This document shows, piece by piece, positions 53,627 to 62,683 of a DNA stretch of 64,000 bases (its first letter is position 1; each line of letters begins with the position of its first letter). Source of the stretch: Chlamydiota bacterium (GTDB lineage: Bacteria > Chlamydiota > Chlamydiia > Chlamydiales > JAAKFR01); contig JAJFLY010000004.1 of assembly GCA_021772455.1 (NCBI GenBank), forward strand, positions 18,157 through 82,156, given 5' to 3'. A program made the translations under genes and the position numbers. The notes under the pieces were generated by a model. It had not been told where the DNA came from, made no database searches, and saw only the letters and a list, made by a program, of their open reading frames with translations.

Positions 53627-54158
53627 GCCCGAACATTTCCCCGACTTTGGTACCACTCCAGAGATTGCCGTTGTGGGGCGCTCTAACGTGGGAAAATCGA
53701 CACTACTCAATCATCTTTTTAAGTCAAAAAACCTCGTTAAAACCTCTTCCACTCCCGGTAAAACCCAAGCGATCAACTTCTTTAGTTTGGATGGCACAGC
53801 TATCTTTGCCGATCTACCTGGATATGGCTACGCGAAGGTTCCGATTTTGGAGCGCAAGAAGTGGGGCGAGCTCATTGAAAGTTACCTTTCCACAAAGCCA
53901 AACATGATCTTGTTTCTCATGGATATTAGGCGTACCCCTAACCCAGATGACGTGCAAATGCTTCAATGGATCGAAGCGAGTGGAATTCCAGCCATTTTAG
54001 TCTTAACAAAGGTTGATAAGGTAAAACGTGGCGAGCGGGCGAAGCAGACAAAAAACATTGTGGATAGGTTAAATAACCTGCCATATGTACACTATTCGAC
54101 AGTGAAAAATGAAGGACGCAACCAATTGATCCACCAAATCTGCGAGGTTTTGAATTGA
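53580..54158 (+). CDS. engB: Ribosome-biogenesis GTPase EngB (YsxC/YihA)
   Basis: Small GTPase for 50S assembly. G1 is VVGRSNVGKSTLLNHLF, G2/G3 KTSSTPGKTQAINFF and FADLPGYGYAKVP, G4 ILVLTKVDKVKRG. 192 residues. GTG start at 53580, overlapping tsaE; a later start is possible since the first 25 residues are the least conserved part. Confidence 0.92.
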   Translation: MKLSFQNAKFLKTAVKPEHFPDFGTTPEIAVVGRSNVGKSTLLNHLFKSKNLVKTSSTPGKTQAINFFSLDGTAIFADLPGYGYAKVPILERKKWGELIESYLSTKPNMILFLMDIRRTPNPDDVQMLQWIEASGIPAILVLTKVDKVKRGERAKQTKNIVDRLNNLPYVHYSTVKNEGRNQLIHQICEVLN

Positions 54159-54904
54159 CACTTCTAAATAAGGCCACTTTTATCTGTCTCGACTGTGAAT
54201 TCACCGGGCTAGATCTTGAAAATGACCGTCTCATCGAGGTGGCCGCAATCCGATTCACCTTCTCTGAACTTCTCGCTGAATTTGACGAGCTTGTTAAACC
54301 TGACTGTAAAATTTCTGCAGAAGCGTTAGCTATCCACCACATTTCGGCTGAGATGGTGGCTGACAAACCCCCTATTGAGGCTCTCTTGCCCGATTTTTTG
54401 AAATTTATCGGCCGCGATATGATCGTTGGGCATGCCGTAGGCTCCGATTTGGAAATGATCACTAGAGCTGCTGAACGAGCCAAGATTCCCTGCACCCTAA
54501 AAGCGCGCCCCTATATCGATACATTGCGCCTTGCACGCCTTTATGGAGATAGCCCGAACAATTCTCTAGGAAAACTCGCTGCTCATTTCAACGTCCCTGC
54601 CGATCCGGCTCACCGTGCGCTCAACGATGTGAAAATGAATATCCAAGTGTTTAAGCATCTCGTTGCGCGGTTTAAAACGGTCGCTCAAGTGATGGAAATC
54701 CTCTCTAAGCCGATCCAAATGAAATTCATGCCACTTGGCAAACACAAGGGGCGCCCTTTTTCCGAGATTCCTCTTCAGTATCTTCAGTGGGCAGCCCATA
54801 TGGATTTCGACCAAGACCTACTTTATTCCCTTCGCTTGGAGTTAAAAAAACGAAAAAAGGGGGGCGGATTCAAGGATGCTGCCAACCCTTTTTCAGCGCT
54901 ATAA
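54155..54904 (+). CDS. dnaQ: DnaQ-like 3'-5' exonuclease
   Basis: DEDDh exonuclease, a likely proofreading partner for DnaE. Exo I is FICLDCEFTGLDLENDRL, Exo II near GHAVGSDLEMI, Exo III AHRALNDVKMNIQVF. The C-terminal 60 residues (LGKHKGRPFSEIPLQYLQWA) form a small extra domain seen in several chlamydial and other bacterial homologues. TTG start at 54155 overlaps the engB stop. Matches CT536. Confidence 0.88.
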   Translation: MTLLNKATFICLDCEFTGLDLENDRLIEVAAIRFTFSELLAEFDELVKPDCKISAEALAIHHISAEMVADKPPIEALLPDFLKFIGRDMIVGHAVGSDLEMITRAAERAKIPCTLKARPYIDTLRLARLYGDSPNNSLGKLAAHFNVPADPAHRALNDVKMNIQVFKHLVARFKTVAQVMEILSKPIQMKFMPLGKHKGRPFSEIPLQYLQWAAHMDFDQDLLYSLRLELKKRKKGGGFKDAANPFSAL

Positions 54905-54916
54905 TAGGAGTCACAC

Positions 54917-55792
54917 ATGAAAGAGTCTCAACTAAAAATAGGTCTTGCCGAGATGTTAAAAGGTGGGGTCATCATGGATGTCGTTACTCCTGCCCAAGCG
55001 AAAATAGCTGAAGAGGCGGGAGCTGTTGCCGTCATGGCCTTAGAGCGAATCCCTGCCGATATTCGCTTAGAAGGAGGCATCGCACGCATGTCTCCCCCAG
55101 ACTTGATCCGCTCAATCCAAGACGTTGTGTCGATTCCCGTTATGGCCAAGTGCCGCATCGGCCATTTTGTAGAAGCTCAAATTTTAGAGGCTCTTGAAGT
55201 CGATTTTATCGATGAGAGCGAAGTACTCACCCCCGCCGATGATGAACACCATATCGACAAGCACCCATTTAAAATCCCATTTGTCTGTGGAGCGCGCGAT
55301 TTGGGCGAGGCCTTGCGCCGCATCGGTGAAGGGGCCGCGATGATTCGTACGAAGGGCGAGCCTGGAACTGGAAACATCGTCGAAGCTGTACGCCATATGC
55401 GCGCGATTCAAGGGGGCATTCGTCGCCTCCAATTACTCGACCGTGCTGAGCTCATGGCTGAAGCCAAGAGACTGGGCGCTCCTTATCACCTCATCTGCCA
55501 AGTTGCAGAAGAGGGCAAACTCCCCGTCCCCAATTTCTCAGCCGGTGGGATCGCAACCCCTGCTGACGCTGCACTTATGATGCAACTTGGCGCAGAAACG
55601 GTGTTTGTAGGTTCAGGGATTTTTAAATCTAAAGATCCAGAAAACCGCGCAAAAGCCATCGTCTTAGCAACCACCTACTACCAGGACCCCGCTATGCTTG
55701 CAAAGGCCTCTGAAGGTCTTCTCGAAGGGATGGAAGGGCTTGACATTCGCACACTTGCTAAAGAAGAGTTGATGGCAACCCGTGGATGGTAA
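54917..55792 (+). CDS. pdxS: Pyridoxal 5'-phosphate synthase subunit PdxS
   Basis: Synthase subunit making PLP from ribose-5-phosphate, glyceraldehyde-3-phosphate and ammonia. Seen: [32 protein letters not shown], the catalytic Lys in [14 protein letters not shown], the second Lys in [20 protein letters not shown], and [16 protein letters not shown]. 291 residues, full length. AGGAG lies upstream. Inserted between dnaQ and yciA, which are neighbours in C. trachomatis. Confidence 0.96.
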   Translation: MKESQLKIGLAEMLKGGVIMDVVTPAQAKIAEEAGAVAVMALERIPADIRLEGGIARMSPPDLIRSIQDVVSIPVMAKCRIGHFVEAQILEALEVDFIDESEVLTPADDEHHIDKHPFKIPFVCGARDLGEALRRIGEGAAMIRTKGEPGTGNIVEAVRHMRAIQGGIRRLQLLDRAELMAEAKRLGAPYHLICQVAEEGKLPVPNFSAGGIATPADAALMMQLGAETVFVGSGIFKSKDPENRAKAIVLATTYYQDPAMLAKASEGLLEGMEGLDIRTLAKEELMATRGW

Positions 55793-56357
55793 AATCGGAG
55801 TACTTGCGCTGCAAGGAGCTTTTGCCAAGCACTGTGAAATGCTCGAAGCGATGGGCATCCCCTCTCTGAAAGTACGTACAACAGAAGAGCTAAGCCAAGT
55901 CGAGGGATTGATTATCCCCGGCGGCGAATCGACCACCATGTGGCGCCTCAATGAGCTTCCCCTCACTGATTTTGACCGCCCCATCTTTGGTACTTGCGCC
56001 GGGATGATCCTCATGGCCCGCCTTGGGTTGCTCGACATCACAGTCGAGCGAAATGCTTACGGCAGGCAATGCGACTCCTTTTCCAAACAGATCACCGTTT
56101 ATCTCGACAAGCCCCACACGATGGAGGCCCTTTTTATCCGCGCTCCACGCGTGAGTGAAATTCACTCTTCTGAGGTAGAGATCTTGTCCGACACACCTAT
56201 TTTGGTCCGCCAAGGAGATTATTTGGCCAGTTCCTTTCATCCGGAGTTGACAAATGATCCCGCCATCCATCACTATTTCGTTCAACTATGCAAGGAAAAA
56301 CAGTCGCTTCGACGGCAGTCGAAAACCAAACCTACAAAGTCTTTCCAAACGACCTGA
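55782..56357 (+). CDS. pdxT: Pyridoxal 5'-phosphate synthase glutaminase PdxT
   Basis: Class I glutaminase feeding ammonia to Pdx[31 protein letters not shown], the nucleophile Cys in [14 protein letters not shown], and the His/Glu pair in [12 protein letters not shown] are intact. 191 residues. Overlaps pdxS by 11 bp, giving a coupled pair. Its last 23 codons also overlap the start of yciA. Confidence 0.95.
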   Translation: MDGKIGVLALQGAFAKHCEMLEAMGIPSLKVRTTEELSQVEGLIIPGGESTTMWRLNELPLTDFDRPIFGTCAGMILMARLGLLDITVERNAYGRQCDSFSKQITVYLDKPHTMEALFIRAPRVSEIHSSEVEILSDTPILVRQGDYLASSFHPELTNDPAIHHYFVQLCKEKQSLRRQSKTKPTKSFQTT

Positions 56358-56782
56358 ACACAAACGGGACGGTCTTTGGCGGGCTTGTTATGAGCATCCT
56401 CGACAGGGTCGCACTTGTTGTTGCTGAGCGCCATAGCGAGCACATTTGCGCAACTGTTTCAGTCGACGCACTCCATTTTCTAACTCCTGCCTATGTGGGA
56501 GAGATTTTGATCTTTAAAGGGTCGCTCAATCGCGCCTGGAATAGTTCTATGGAAGTTGGTGTGAGGGTTGTAGCCGAAAATTTCAAAACCGGGGAACACC
56601 GCCACGTCGTTTCAGTTTATTTCACTTTTGTCGCTCTCGATGAAAATAACAGCCCCACACAAGTGCCTCCTGTCATCCCCGAAACCAAGCTAGAAAAATT
56701 GCGCTATGAAGACGCCGGTCACAGACGAGAAGCGCGGATCAAACAGGCTAAAGAACGTAAAGAAAGACATTTAGGGAGCTAG
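56288..56782 (+). CDS. YciA-like acyl-CoA thioesterase
   Basis: Hot-dog acyl-CoA hydrolase. [40 protein letters not shown] and the tail DAGHRREARIKQAKERKERH are visible. 164 residues. The 70-bp overlap with pdxT is large but the N-terminus [14 protein letters not shown] fits the family. Matches CT535 in type and place. Its end overlaps the convergent pdxH by 12 bp. Confidence 0.85.
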   Translation: MQGKTVASTAVENQTYKVFPNDLNTNGTVFGGLVMSILDRVALVVAERHSEHICATVSVDALHFLTPAYVGEILIFKGSLNRAWNSSMEVGVRVVAENFKTGEHRHVVSVYFTFVALDENNSPTQVPPVIPETKLEKLRYEDAGHRREARIKQAKERKERHLGS

Positions 56783-57412
56783 CCGCTTGAGGATCCACTC
56801 TCCATTGGCTTTTACGTAAAGAAAACGGTCGTGAAGACGATTCTGTCTCCCCTGCCAAAACTCCACACGCTCAGGCATCACGCAATATCCACCCCACTCC
56901 TTCGGACAGGGAACCTCTTTTCCCAGATATTTTTTCTTTAAGACCTTAAATGCAGACTCAACTTCGGCCCGTGTAGCTAAAGGATGACTTTGGTGAGAAG
57001 CGAGTGCTGCCAGCTGTGCGCCGCGGGGCCGTTTTTTAAAATAGGCGCACGTTTCGCGTCGTGAGACCTTCCTAACTCTCCCCTCAATATTGACCTGGCG
57101 ATAAATCTCCTTCCACCAAAAGGTAAGTGCTGCGAAAGGATGAGTAGCTAAATGCTCCCCTTTGCGGCTGGCCATATTCGTATAGAAGATAAAGTTTCCA
57201 CGGGAAATTTCTTTTAATAAGACAGTTCTTGAAGTGGGACGCCCTGTTGCCGCGACCGTTGCCAATGTCATGCCGTTCGGCTCCATCACATTGGCTTTTA
57301 GCGCCTCTTTCATCCAAATAAGAAACAACTCAACCGGATCATCGGCAAGATCTTCCTCTAAAAGAGGAGTATTTCCGTACTCAAAGCGTAACTTCTCAAT
57401 AGATCCTTTCAT
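56771..57412 (-). CDS. pdxH: Pyridoxamine 5'-phosphate oxidase
   Basis: FMN enzyme oxidising PNP/PMP to PLP (salvage). MTLATVAATGRPTSRTVLLK, FIFYTNMASRKGEHLATHPF, RQVNIEGRVRKVSRRET and the C-terminal EFWQGRQNRLHDRFLY are diagnostic. ATG at 57412 (MKGSIEKLRFEYG) is chosen over TTG at 57430. 213 residues. Sits back to back with pgk and next to pdxST. Confidence 0.93.
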   Translation of the reverse strand: MKGSIEKLRFEYGNTPLLEEDLADDPVELFLIWMKEALKANVMEPNGMTLATVAATGRPTSRTVLLKEISRGNFIFYTNMASRKGEHLATHPFAALTFWWKEIYRQVNIEGRVRKVSRRETCAYFKKRPRGAQLAALASHQSHPLATRAEVESAFKVLKKKYLGKEVPCPKEWGGYCVMPERVEFWQGRQNRLHDRFLYVKANGEWILKRLAP

Positions 57413-57448
57413 GTCATTGCTATATAACAAAAATTTTGGAGAAGTGCG

Positions 57449-58648
57449 ATGGCAAAGTTATTTATCAAAGAGCTCCCCGTAAAAGGGAAAAAAGTGCTCA
57501 TGCGCGTCGATTTCAACGTCCCTCTTGACGGAGATGGGAATGTTGCCGATGCAACGCGCATCGAAGCTGCTCTCCCTTCGATCCAATACGTAATCGACCA
57601 AGGGGGGGCGCTCATTCTCATGAGCCACTTGGGGCGTCCTCGCAGTGAAGTCAATCCAGAACTCTCGCTCACATCCGTTGCCAAGATCCTCGAAGCCCTC
57701 ATCAACTGTCCCATCAAGATAGCGCCAAATTGCGTGGGAGAAGCCGTCTCAGACATGGCTGCAAGTCTTAAACCAGGCGAGATCCTTCTTTTGGAGAATC
57801 TCCGCTTCCATCGAGCTGAAACCCATCCTGATGAGGATCCCGACTTTGCCAAACAACTTGCCCGACTAGCCGACCTTTATGTGAATGACGCTTTTGGCAC
57901 GGCTCACCGTAAGCACAGCTCCACCTACACCATTTCCCAATATTTTCCTGGCAAAGCCGCTGCGGGCTTTTTGCTCCAAAAAGAGATCCATTTTCTCGGG
58001 CAGAGCCTCCAAAATCCCAAGCGCCCTTTCTATGCCATGCTCGGTGGGGCAAAAATTTCGACAAAAATCGGCGTCGTGAAAACCCTTTTAGAAGAAGCAG
58101 ATCACCTCCTTATTGGAGGAGGGATGGCCTACACCTTCCTCAAGGCGCTCGGGATTGGAATAGGTAATTCAATCGTTGAACCCGAATTTCTTAACCTCGC
58201 AAAAGAGCTTCTAGAAATCAGTGGAGATAAGATCGTCCTCCCTCTCGATATTCTAGCCGCCCAAGAGTGCAGCGAAGAGGCGCCTATCAAACTAATCGAT
58301 TTTAGCGAGAGCGAGATTCCAGAAGGGTATGGAGGATTTGATATCGGCCCCAAAACCATCGAAAAATTTAGCCAGCTTCTCGGAGAGGCAAAAACTATTG
58401 TGTGGAACGGACCTGTTGGCGTCTATGAATTGGACCGCTTTGCGAAAGGGACACACACCTTAGCTGCCCACCTTGGAAGTTTAGATGCCGTTACTATTAT
58501 CGGTGGGGGAGATTTAATCGCTGCGCTCAACCAAGCAGATGTGAACGAGAAAATTAGCCACGTTTCGACAGGAGGGGGCGCCATGCTCGAATATCTTGAA
58601 CACGGCACCCTTCCATGTATTGAAGCCCTTTCAGAAGCAGATGCCTAA
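57449..58648 (+). CDS. pgk: Phosphoglycerate kinase
   Basis: Glycolytic kinase making ATP from 1,3-bisphosphoglycerate. KKVLMRVDFNVPLDGDGNVA, LILMSHLGRPRSEVNPELSL, LLENLRFHRAETHPDED, VNDAFGTAHRKHSSTY and VSTGGGAMLEYLEHGTLP are diagnostic. 399 residues. GGAG lies before the ATG. Its last 4 bp overlap the convergent Inc-like gene. Confidence 0.97.
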   Translation: MAKLFIKELPVKGKKVLMRVDFNVPLDGDGNVADATRIEAALPSIQYVIDQGGALILMSHLGRPRSEVNPELSLTSVAKILEALINCPIKIAPNCVGEAVSDMAASLKPGEILLLENLRFHRAETHPDEDPDFAKQLARLADLYVNDAFGTAHRKHSSTYTISQYFPGKAAAGFLLQKEIHFLGQSLQNPKRPFYAMLGGAKISTKIGVVKTLLEEADHLLIGGGMAYTFLKALGIGIGNSIVEPEFLNLAKELLEISGDKIVLPLDILAAQECSEEAPIKLIDFSESEIPEGYGGFDIGPKTIEKFSQLLGEAKTIVWNGPVGVYELDRFAKGTHTLAAHLGSLDAVTIIGGGDLIAALNQADVNEKISHVSTGGGAMLEYLEHGTLPCIEALSEADA

Positions 58649-59097
58649 TATTTCTCATTTATGACATGGAGCGCGGAAGGAACACGGCTGCAACCCCAGA
58701 AAATCGCCTGCGCTCCAATAATTCCAATTAATGAGTAGCCAACGTGAACACTACTCATCGTCCCTGCAATACCAAGGCCCCCCACTGCAACCATTCCAGC
58801 AGCAAAAACAGCTGTAAAAAATAAGTCCGTCTTACGCTTCATAGACTTACCACCAGCGCATTGCATAAGAAGGGCTCCACCACCCAATCCAACTGCCGCT
58901 ATCCCGGTTGTCATAGGTCCAAAAGCTCCCAATGCCGATATAATCCCAACAAGCAAAAGTCCACGCAACATCACATTTGAAACTTTGTTCATCACCCCTG
59001 CCTGAGTCAAGCCATTGCGGTCCCTAAAACGGTGATCTTTGTCATATCTCTTTTCTATTTTCTCACAGACATTTCCACAATTAGCAATACGACCCAT
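58645..59097 (-). CDS. Small polytopic membrane protein 1 of array (Inc-like)
   Basis: A 150-residue protein with two hydrophobic hairpins (about residues 43-60/62-80 and 91-113/117-135) between a charged N-terminus and a short tail. Such paired Gly/Ala-rich hydrophobic segments are the mark of chlamydial Inc proteins. It is clearly related to the next gene: both share RAG-x-x-N-x-V-S-x-VM, GLG-x-G, MQ-x-x-G and GYSLIGI. AAGGAGA precedes the ATG. Function unknown. Confidence 0.6.
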   Translation of the reverse strand: MGRIANCGNVCEKIEKRYDKDHRFRDRNGLTQAGVMNKVSNVMLRGLLLVGIISALGAFGPMTTGIAAVGLGGGALLMQCAGGKSMKRKTDLFFTAVFAAGMVAVGGLGIAGTMSSVHVGYSLIGIIGAQAIFWGCSRVPSALHVINEKY

Positions 59098-59114
59098 TAG
59101 GATCTCCTTTTTGT

Positions 59115-59579
59115 TTAGTCATTATCAAATTTTGCATATGGAGCTGCCAAAGTGTGACAGCAGCACCCCCAGAAAACAGTATGCACAGAAAGGATTCCAA
59201 TTAAGGAGTACCCAACAGTCGGCACGCTTATCACACCCGCTGCACCAAGTCCCCCCATTGTCATCATTGCAAGTGCAAATACGGTTTCACAAATTAGATC
59301 AACATATCGCTCTTTGAACTGACAGCCACCCAGTTGCATAAAAAGATAGCCTGCTCCCAAGCCGGCAACAGTTAATCCAGTAGCCATTGGTGTCATCGGT
59401 GGAAACACCCCCATAGCTGTGCCAGTAGCCACAACCCCAACACCAAAAAGAGCAAGTAACATCACACGTGAAACGAGATTCAAAATCCCCGCTCGCGTAT
59501 AATTACCCTGAGAATCCCTAAGACCATGAGAGCTCTCATACTCCTTATGAACACGGTCACCTATACTCCAACATCCCAT
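59115..59579 (-). CDS. Small polytopic membrane protein 2 of array (Inc-like)
   Basis: A 154-residue paralogue of the previous gene with the same four-segment pattern, sharing TRAGILNLVSRVML, PPMT, GLGAGYLFMQ and TVGYSLIGIL. The C-terminus is Cys-rich (FWGCCCHTLAAPYAK). An AAGGAA ribosome site precedes the ATG. Tandem duplicate; probably an inclusion membrane protein by topology. Confidence 0.6.
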   Translation of the reverse strand: MGCWSIGDRVHKEYESSHGLRDSQGNYTRAGILNLVSRVMLLALFGVGVVATGTAMGVFPPMTPMATGLTVAGLGAGYLFMQLGGCQFKERYVDLICETVFALAMMTMGGLGAAGVISVPTVGYSLIGILSVHTVFWGCCCHTLAAPYAKFDND

Positions 59580-59614
59580 TCGTTTTTCCTTATTTCATTT
59601 ACTCAGTTCAAATA

Positions 59615-60049
59615 TTACGATTCATTTGTACAACGGTTTAAGCAGCACCCAAGAGCAACATAACTCAGTATAGGTGCAATGACGCCCCACCCCAAGACCG
59701 GCGCAGTGAGAACTGTAACTCCAGAAGCATTATACATTGCTAAACCACCCAAAACACTTAAAGCGAGCGCAGTAATTGCCAAGTATGCAGACTTGCAAAC
59801 AACGGATCTTTTAGCGCCCAGGTCATATCTAACACGAATACAACTACCAAAACAGCTCATCATAGCCATCCCTATTGGAAGCGAGACGGCAAGCCATCCC
59901 ATGAGCGCGCTAGATACAACACTACTTGCTCCTAGTGCGCCAATAATCAGAAGGGCAACTCCAATACAATCGCTGTAACCCACACAGGCCTTCTCAATAG
60001 CTTGCAGTTGCTGCGCTCTTTGAGTTAGGGGCAGAGCTGTATTAGCCAT
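59615..60049 (-). CDS. Small polytopic membrane protein 3 of array (Inc-like)
   Basis: A 144-residue protein with hydrophobic pairs at about residues 25-65 and 85-135 and a short basic centre (SCIRVRYDLGAKRSVVCK), matching the array's layout though with little direct identity. The C-terminus ends GCCLNRCTNES. AGGAG precedes the ATG. Confidence 0.55.
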   Translation of the reverse strand: MANTALPLTQRAQQLQAIEKACVGYSDCIGVALLIIGALGASSVVSSALMGWLAVSLPIGMAMMSCFGSCIRVRYDLGAKRSVVCKSAYLAITALALSVLGGLAMYNASGVTVLTAPVLGWGVIAPILSYVALGCCLNRCTNES

Positions 60050-60117
60050 AATAAAAACTCCTATTGATAAGTAGGAATAGTATACACAATTAAAAATTAA
60101 GAAACAATAAAGACTTT

Positions 60118-60801
60118 TTACGACTTAACACGAGGAGAGCCATCTTGACAAAGACCTGCTGGGAGCGGTATTAGCGGTATTGATCGCGCTGGAAAGGCTT
60201 CTAACCCATCCCCAACTCCCTCAGAATTTAGCTGCTGAGCCGCATAAGGATCGTGAGAAGAACTGTTTGGACTAAATCTATTTGTTACGCTCCATACTAC
60301 TCTTGCAGGCGAGCCTGGTGCCTCCGGATCCAAAGTCCACCGGGGAATGACAAGATAGGCATTTCCGCAGGTATTAATCAGACAATCGAGCAAAGCAGCA
60401 CGAATAACTATGGGAGCAATAATGAACCCACACGCAGTCGATGCTGATAGGGTTCCGGTTATTACTAGAGCTGCCAAAACAGCCGTGGCTACATTATAGA
60501 TAATAAGGCACACATCAAAAAAACCATTGGCAAGTGCATCAGGATTAGTGAATTTTTTTCCATCCCAGCCCCTATACCAGCCCACAAAATTTGCAGTGCC
60601 GCCGGCACAGGTTGCTATGACACCTGAAATAGATAAGGTTACCGTGCTGCAGCCGAGTAAAGCGCTCGGCACATAGCCCATTACACCAATAAAGCCGATC
60701 ACGCCAAGAGCGACAGAAAGTGAGACTTTGACACCGTGGAAGCCTGTGCGGGCTTGCCACGGATTCACATCACCTAATTTTCGTGCGGCATCTCGTAGCA
60801 T
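60118..60801 (-). CDS. Polytopic membrane protein 4 of array (Inc-like)
   Basis: A 227-residue protein with two hydrophobic pairs (about residues 25-75 and 90-145), a polar loop FVGWYRGWDGKKFTNPDALA between them, and a long polar, Pro/Ser-rich C-terminal tail that may face the host cytosol. AAGGAG precedes the ATG. It is the most distant member of the array and may define the order of transcription, as it lies first on the minus strand. Confidence 0.55.
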   Translation of the reverse strand: MLRDAARKLGDVNPWQARTGFHGVKVSLSVALGVIGFIGVMGYVPSALLGCSTVTLSISGVIATCAGGTANFVGWYRGWDGKKFTNPDALANGFFDVCLIIYNVATAVLAALVITGTLSASTACGFIIAPIVIRAALLDCLINTCGNAYLVIPRWTLDPEAPGSPARVVWSVTNRFSPNSSSHDPYAAQQLNSEGVGDGLEAFPARSIPLIPLPAGLCQDGSPRVKS

Positions 60802-61035
60802 AAAAAAAACTCCTTACATCGTGAAGTTGGTTAGCATACTAAATTTAAAGTTAAGACACCATAAAGATTTTTTTTAGAAACTTCGCCTTGAAAGAGCGTG
60901 AAATGGAGCTTGCACCTATATAACTTTCTCGCTTATAATGGGTGCTCATTCCCAGTAGAACAAAGACGGTAATGGCTCTTATAATAACGTGTTTTTTCTC
61001 CTCTGTCCCTCTTATAAAAAATACTTTAGGTAACT
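60802..61035. other. Divergent promoter region
   Basis: A 234-base spacer between the Inc-like array and the NTT gene. It is AT-rich, contains the NTT promoter (60910-60939) and probably the array promoter on the other strand. No ORF or RNA gene was seen. Confidence 0.5.
60910..60939 (+). promoter_or_regulatory. Probable NTT promoter
   Basis: TTGCAC (60910-60915), 18 bases, perfect TATAAT (60934-60939). It would give a leader of about 90 bases ahead of the ATG at 61036. Confidence 0.6.
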
Positions 61036-62598
61036 ATGTCACAGGATAAGGGCGGTTTTTCGAAGCTACGGGGCTATTTATGGCCAATCCACGGCTTTGA
61101 ACTACGTAAATTTCTCCCCCTTCTTGCGATGGCCTTCTTTATAGGCTTTAATTACAACATCCTGCGCAATATGAAAGATGCGCTCCTCATCACCGCCGAA
61201 TCCTCAGGAGCCGAGGTGATCCCCTTTATCAAGGTATGGGGAATTGTCCCGGGCGCTCTTTTGATGACTTTTCTGTACAGTCGTTTAAATAACCGGCTCC
61301 AACGAGACCGCGTCTTTTACGTGATGATCTCTATTTTCCTGGCCTTCTTTGCCCTATTCACCTTTGTGGTCTACCCAATCAGCTCGCACCTTCATCCCCA
61401 CAAAACTGCCGATTTTTTACAAAACTCCCTCCCCACTGGATTTAAGGGGTTAATCGCGATGTTCCGCTACTGGACCTTCAGTAGTTTTTATATCATGTCA
61501 GAGCTTTGGAGCTCTGCTGTCCTTTCAATGCTTTTTTGGGGTTTTGCCAATGAGGTCACCCGCCTCGGCGAGGCCAAGCGGTTTTACGGGTTAATTGCCA
61601 TCGGCTTAAATCTTGCGGCGATTACCTCAGGCCAGGTTTCTGTCTTTTTATCGGGCGACTTTTTACGCTCCCGCTTTGCTATTACAGAAAATCCCTGGCA
61701 CCAGTCCATTGTCCTATTGACAGTCGTGGTATTGCTCTCGGGAGTGGCAATTGTAGGGATCTACCGCTACCTCACCAAAGAGGTTATCCCAAATGATAGC
61801 AGCGGCGAGCCTCTAGAAGAGCGTCCTCAGAAGATGAAGATGTCGATGCGGGAAAATTTTGCTCTTTTGGGCCGTTCAAAATATTTGCTTCAACTCACCA
61901 TCGTTGTTTTAGCCTATAACCTTGTAATTAACCTAGTAGAGGTTATTTGGAAGGACCAAGTGCGCTCCCTTTACCCCCAGCCAAATGATTTTAATGGCTA
62001 CATGAGTCAGATCACGACAGTCACTGGGATTATTTCATTTTTTACCTCTTTTTTGATTTCTGGACAGTTGATTCGCCGTTTTGGATGGACTTTAGGCGCG
62101 ATTATTACCCCTATTATCCTTCTGACCACAAGCTTAGGTTTCTTTTTCTTCTTCTTTGGAAGCGAACAACTTATCGGAGCACTTGCCATGTTTGGCACCT
62201 CTCCGCTTGCCATTGTGGTGCTCTTTGGGTCGATGCAAAACTGTTTATGCCGTGCGTCAAAATTCACACTATTCGACTCAACCAAGGAGATGGCCTTTAT
62301 CCCTTTAAGTATGGCAGATAAGCTCAAAGGAAAGGCTGCTATAGATGGGGTGGGCTCTCGCCTTGGAAAATCGGGAGGCTCTATCATCCACCAGGGACTT
62401 CTCGTGATTTTTTCTACAATTGCAGCAAGCGCACATATCGTTGCGGCGATCCTCTTTGTGGTAATTATCTTTTGGATTGGAGCCGTACTTGCACTCGGCA
62501 AGCGGTTTAACGCCTTGACAGCTCCTAAACCGAAGGCCTCTCCCGAGCCTGTTCTTACAACAGAGATCAAAGAGCCTGTCAAAGCCCTCTCCAACTAG
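61036..62598 (+). CDS. NTT-type nucleotide transporter
   Basis: Transporter of the ATP/ADP translocase family used by Chlamydia and Rickettsia to draw nucleotides from the host. 520 residues with about twelve segments. Seen: PLLAMAFFIGFNYNILRNMK, the VIPFIKVWGIVPGALLMTFL region, FWGFANEVTRLGEAKRFYGL, and IPLSMADKLKGKAAIDGVGS. It could be an ATP/ADP antiporter or an NTP/proton symporter. Its neighbour is a pgsA-like gene, as for npt2 (CT495/CT496) in C. trachomatis by memory, which leans to the symporter type. Confidence 0.93.
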   Translation: MSQDKGGFSKLRGYLWPIHGFELRKFLPLLAMAFFIGFNYNILRNMKDALLITAESSGAEVIPFIKVWGIVPGALLMTFLYSRLNNRLQRDRVFYVMISIFLAFFALFTFVVYPISSHLHPHKTADFLQNSLPTGFKGLIAMFRYWTFSSFYIMSELWSSAVLSMLFWGFANEVTRLGEAKRFYGLIAIGLNLAAITSGQVSVFLSGDFLRSRFAITENPWHQSIVLLTVVVLLSGVAIVGIYRYLTKEVIPNDSSGEPLEERPQKMKMSMRENFALLGRSKYLLQLTIVVLAYNLVINLVEVIWKDQVRSLYPQPNDFNGYMSQITTVTGIISFFTSFLISGQLIRRFGWTLGAIITPIILLTTSLGFFFFFFGSEQLIGALAMFGTSPLAIVVLFGSMQNCLCRASKFTLFDSTKEMAFIPLSMADKLKGKAAIDGVGSRLGKSGGSIIHQGLLVIFSTIAASAHIVAAILFVVIIFWIGAVLALGKRFNALTAPKPKASPEPVLTTEIKEPVKALSN

Positions 62599-62683
62599 AA
62601 GCTTAAATTAACTTATAATGACACAGAGCCGCTATCGCGTATCTTTAACAAGTTATATTACGGTAAAAAAAAATTGAAAGAGC

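Noticed and set aside
62007..62594. 195-codon minus-strand frame opposite the NTT gene
   Set aside because: Lies wholly inside a certain transporter gene and shows only the reverse of its hydrophobic codons.
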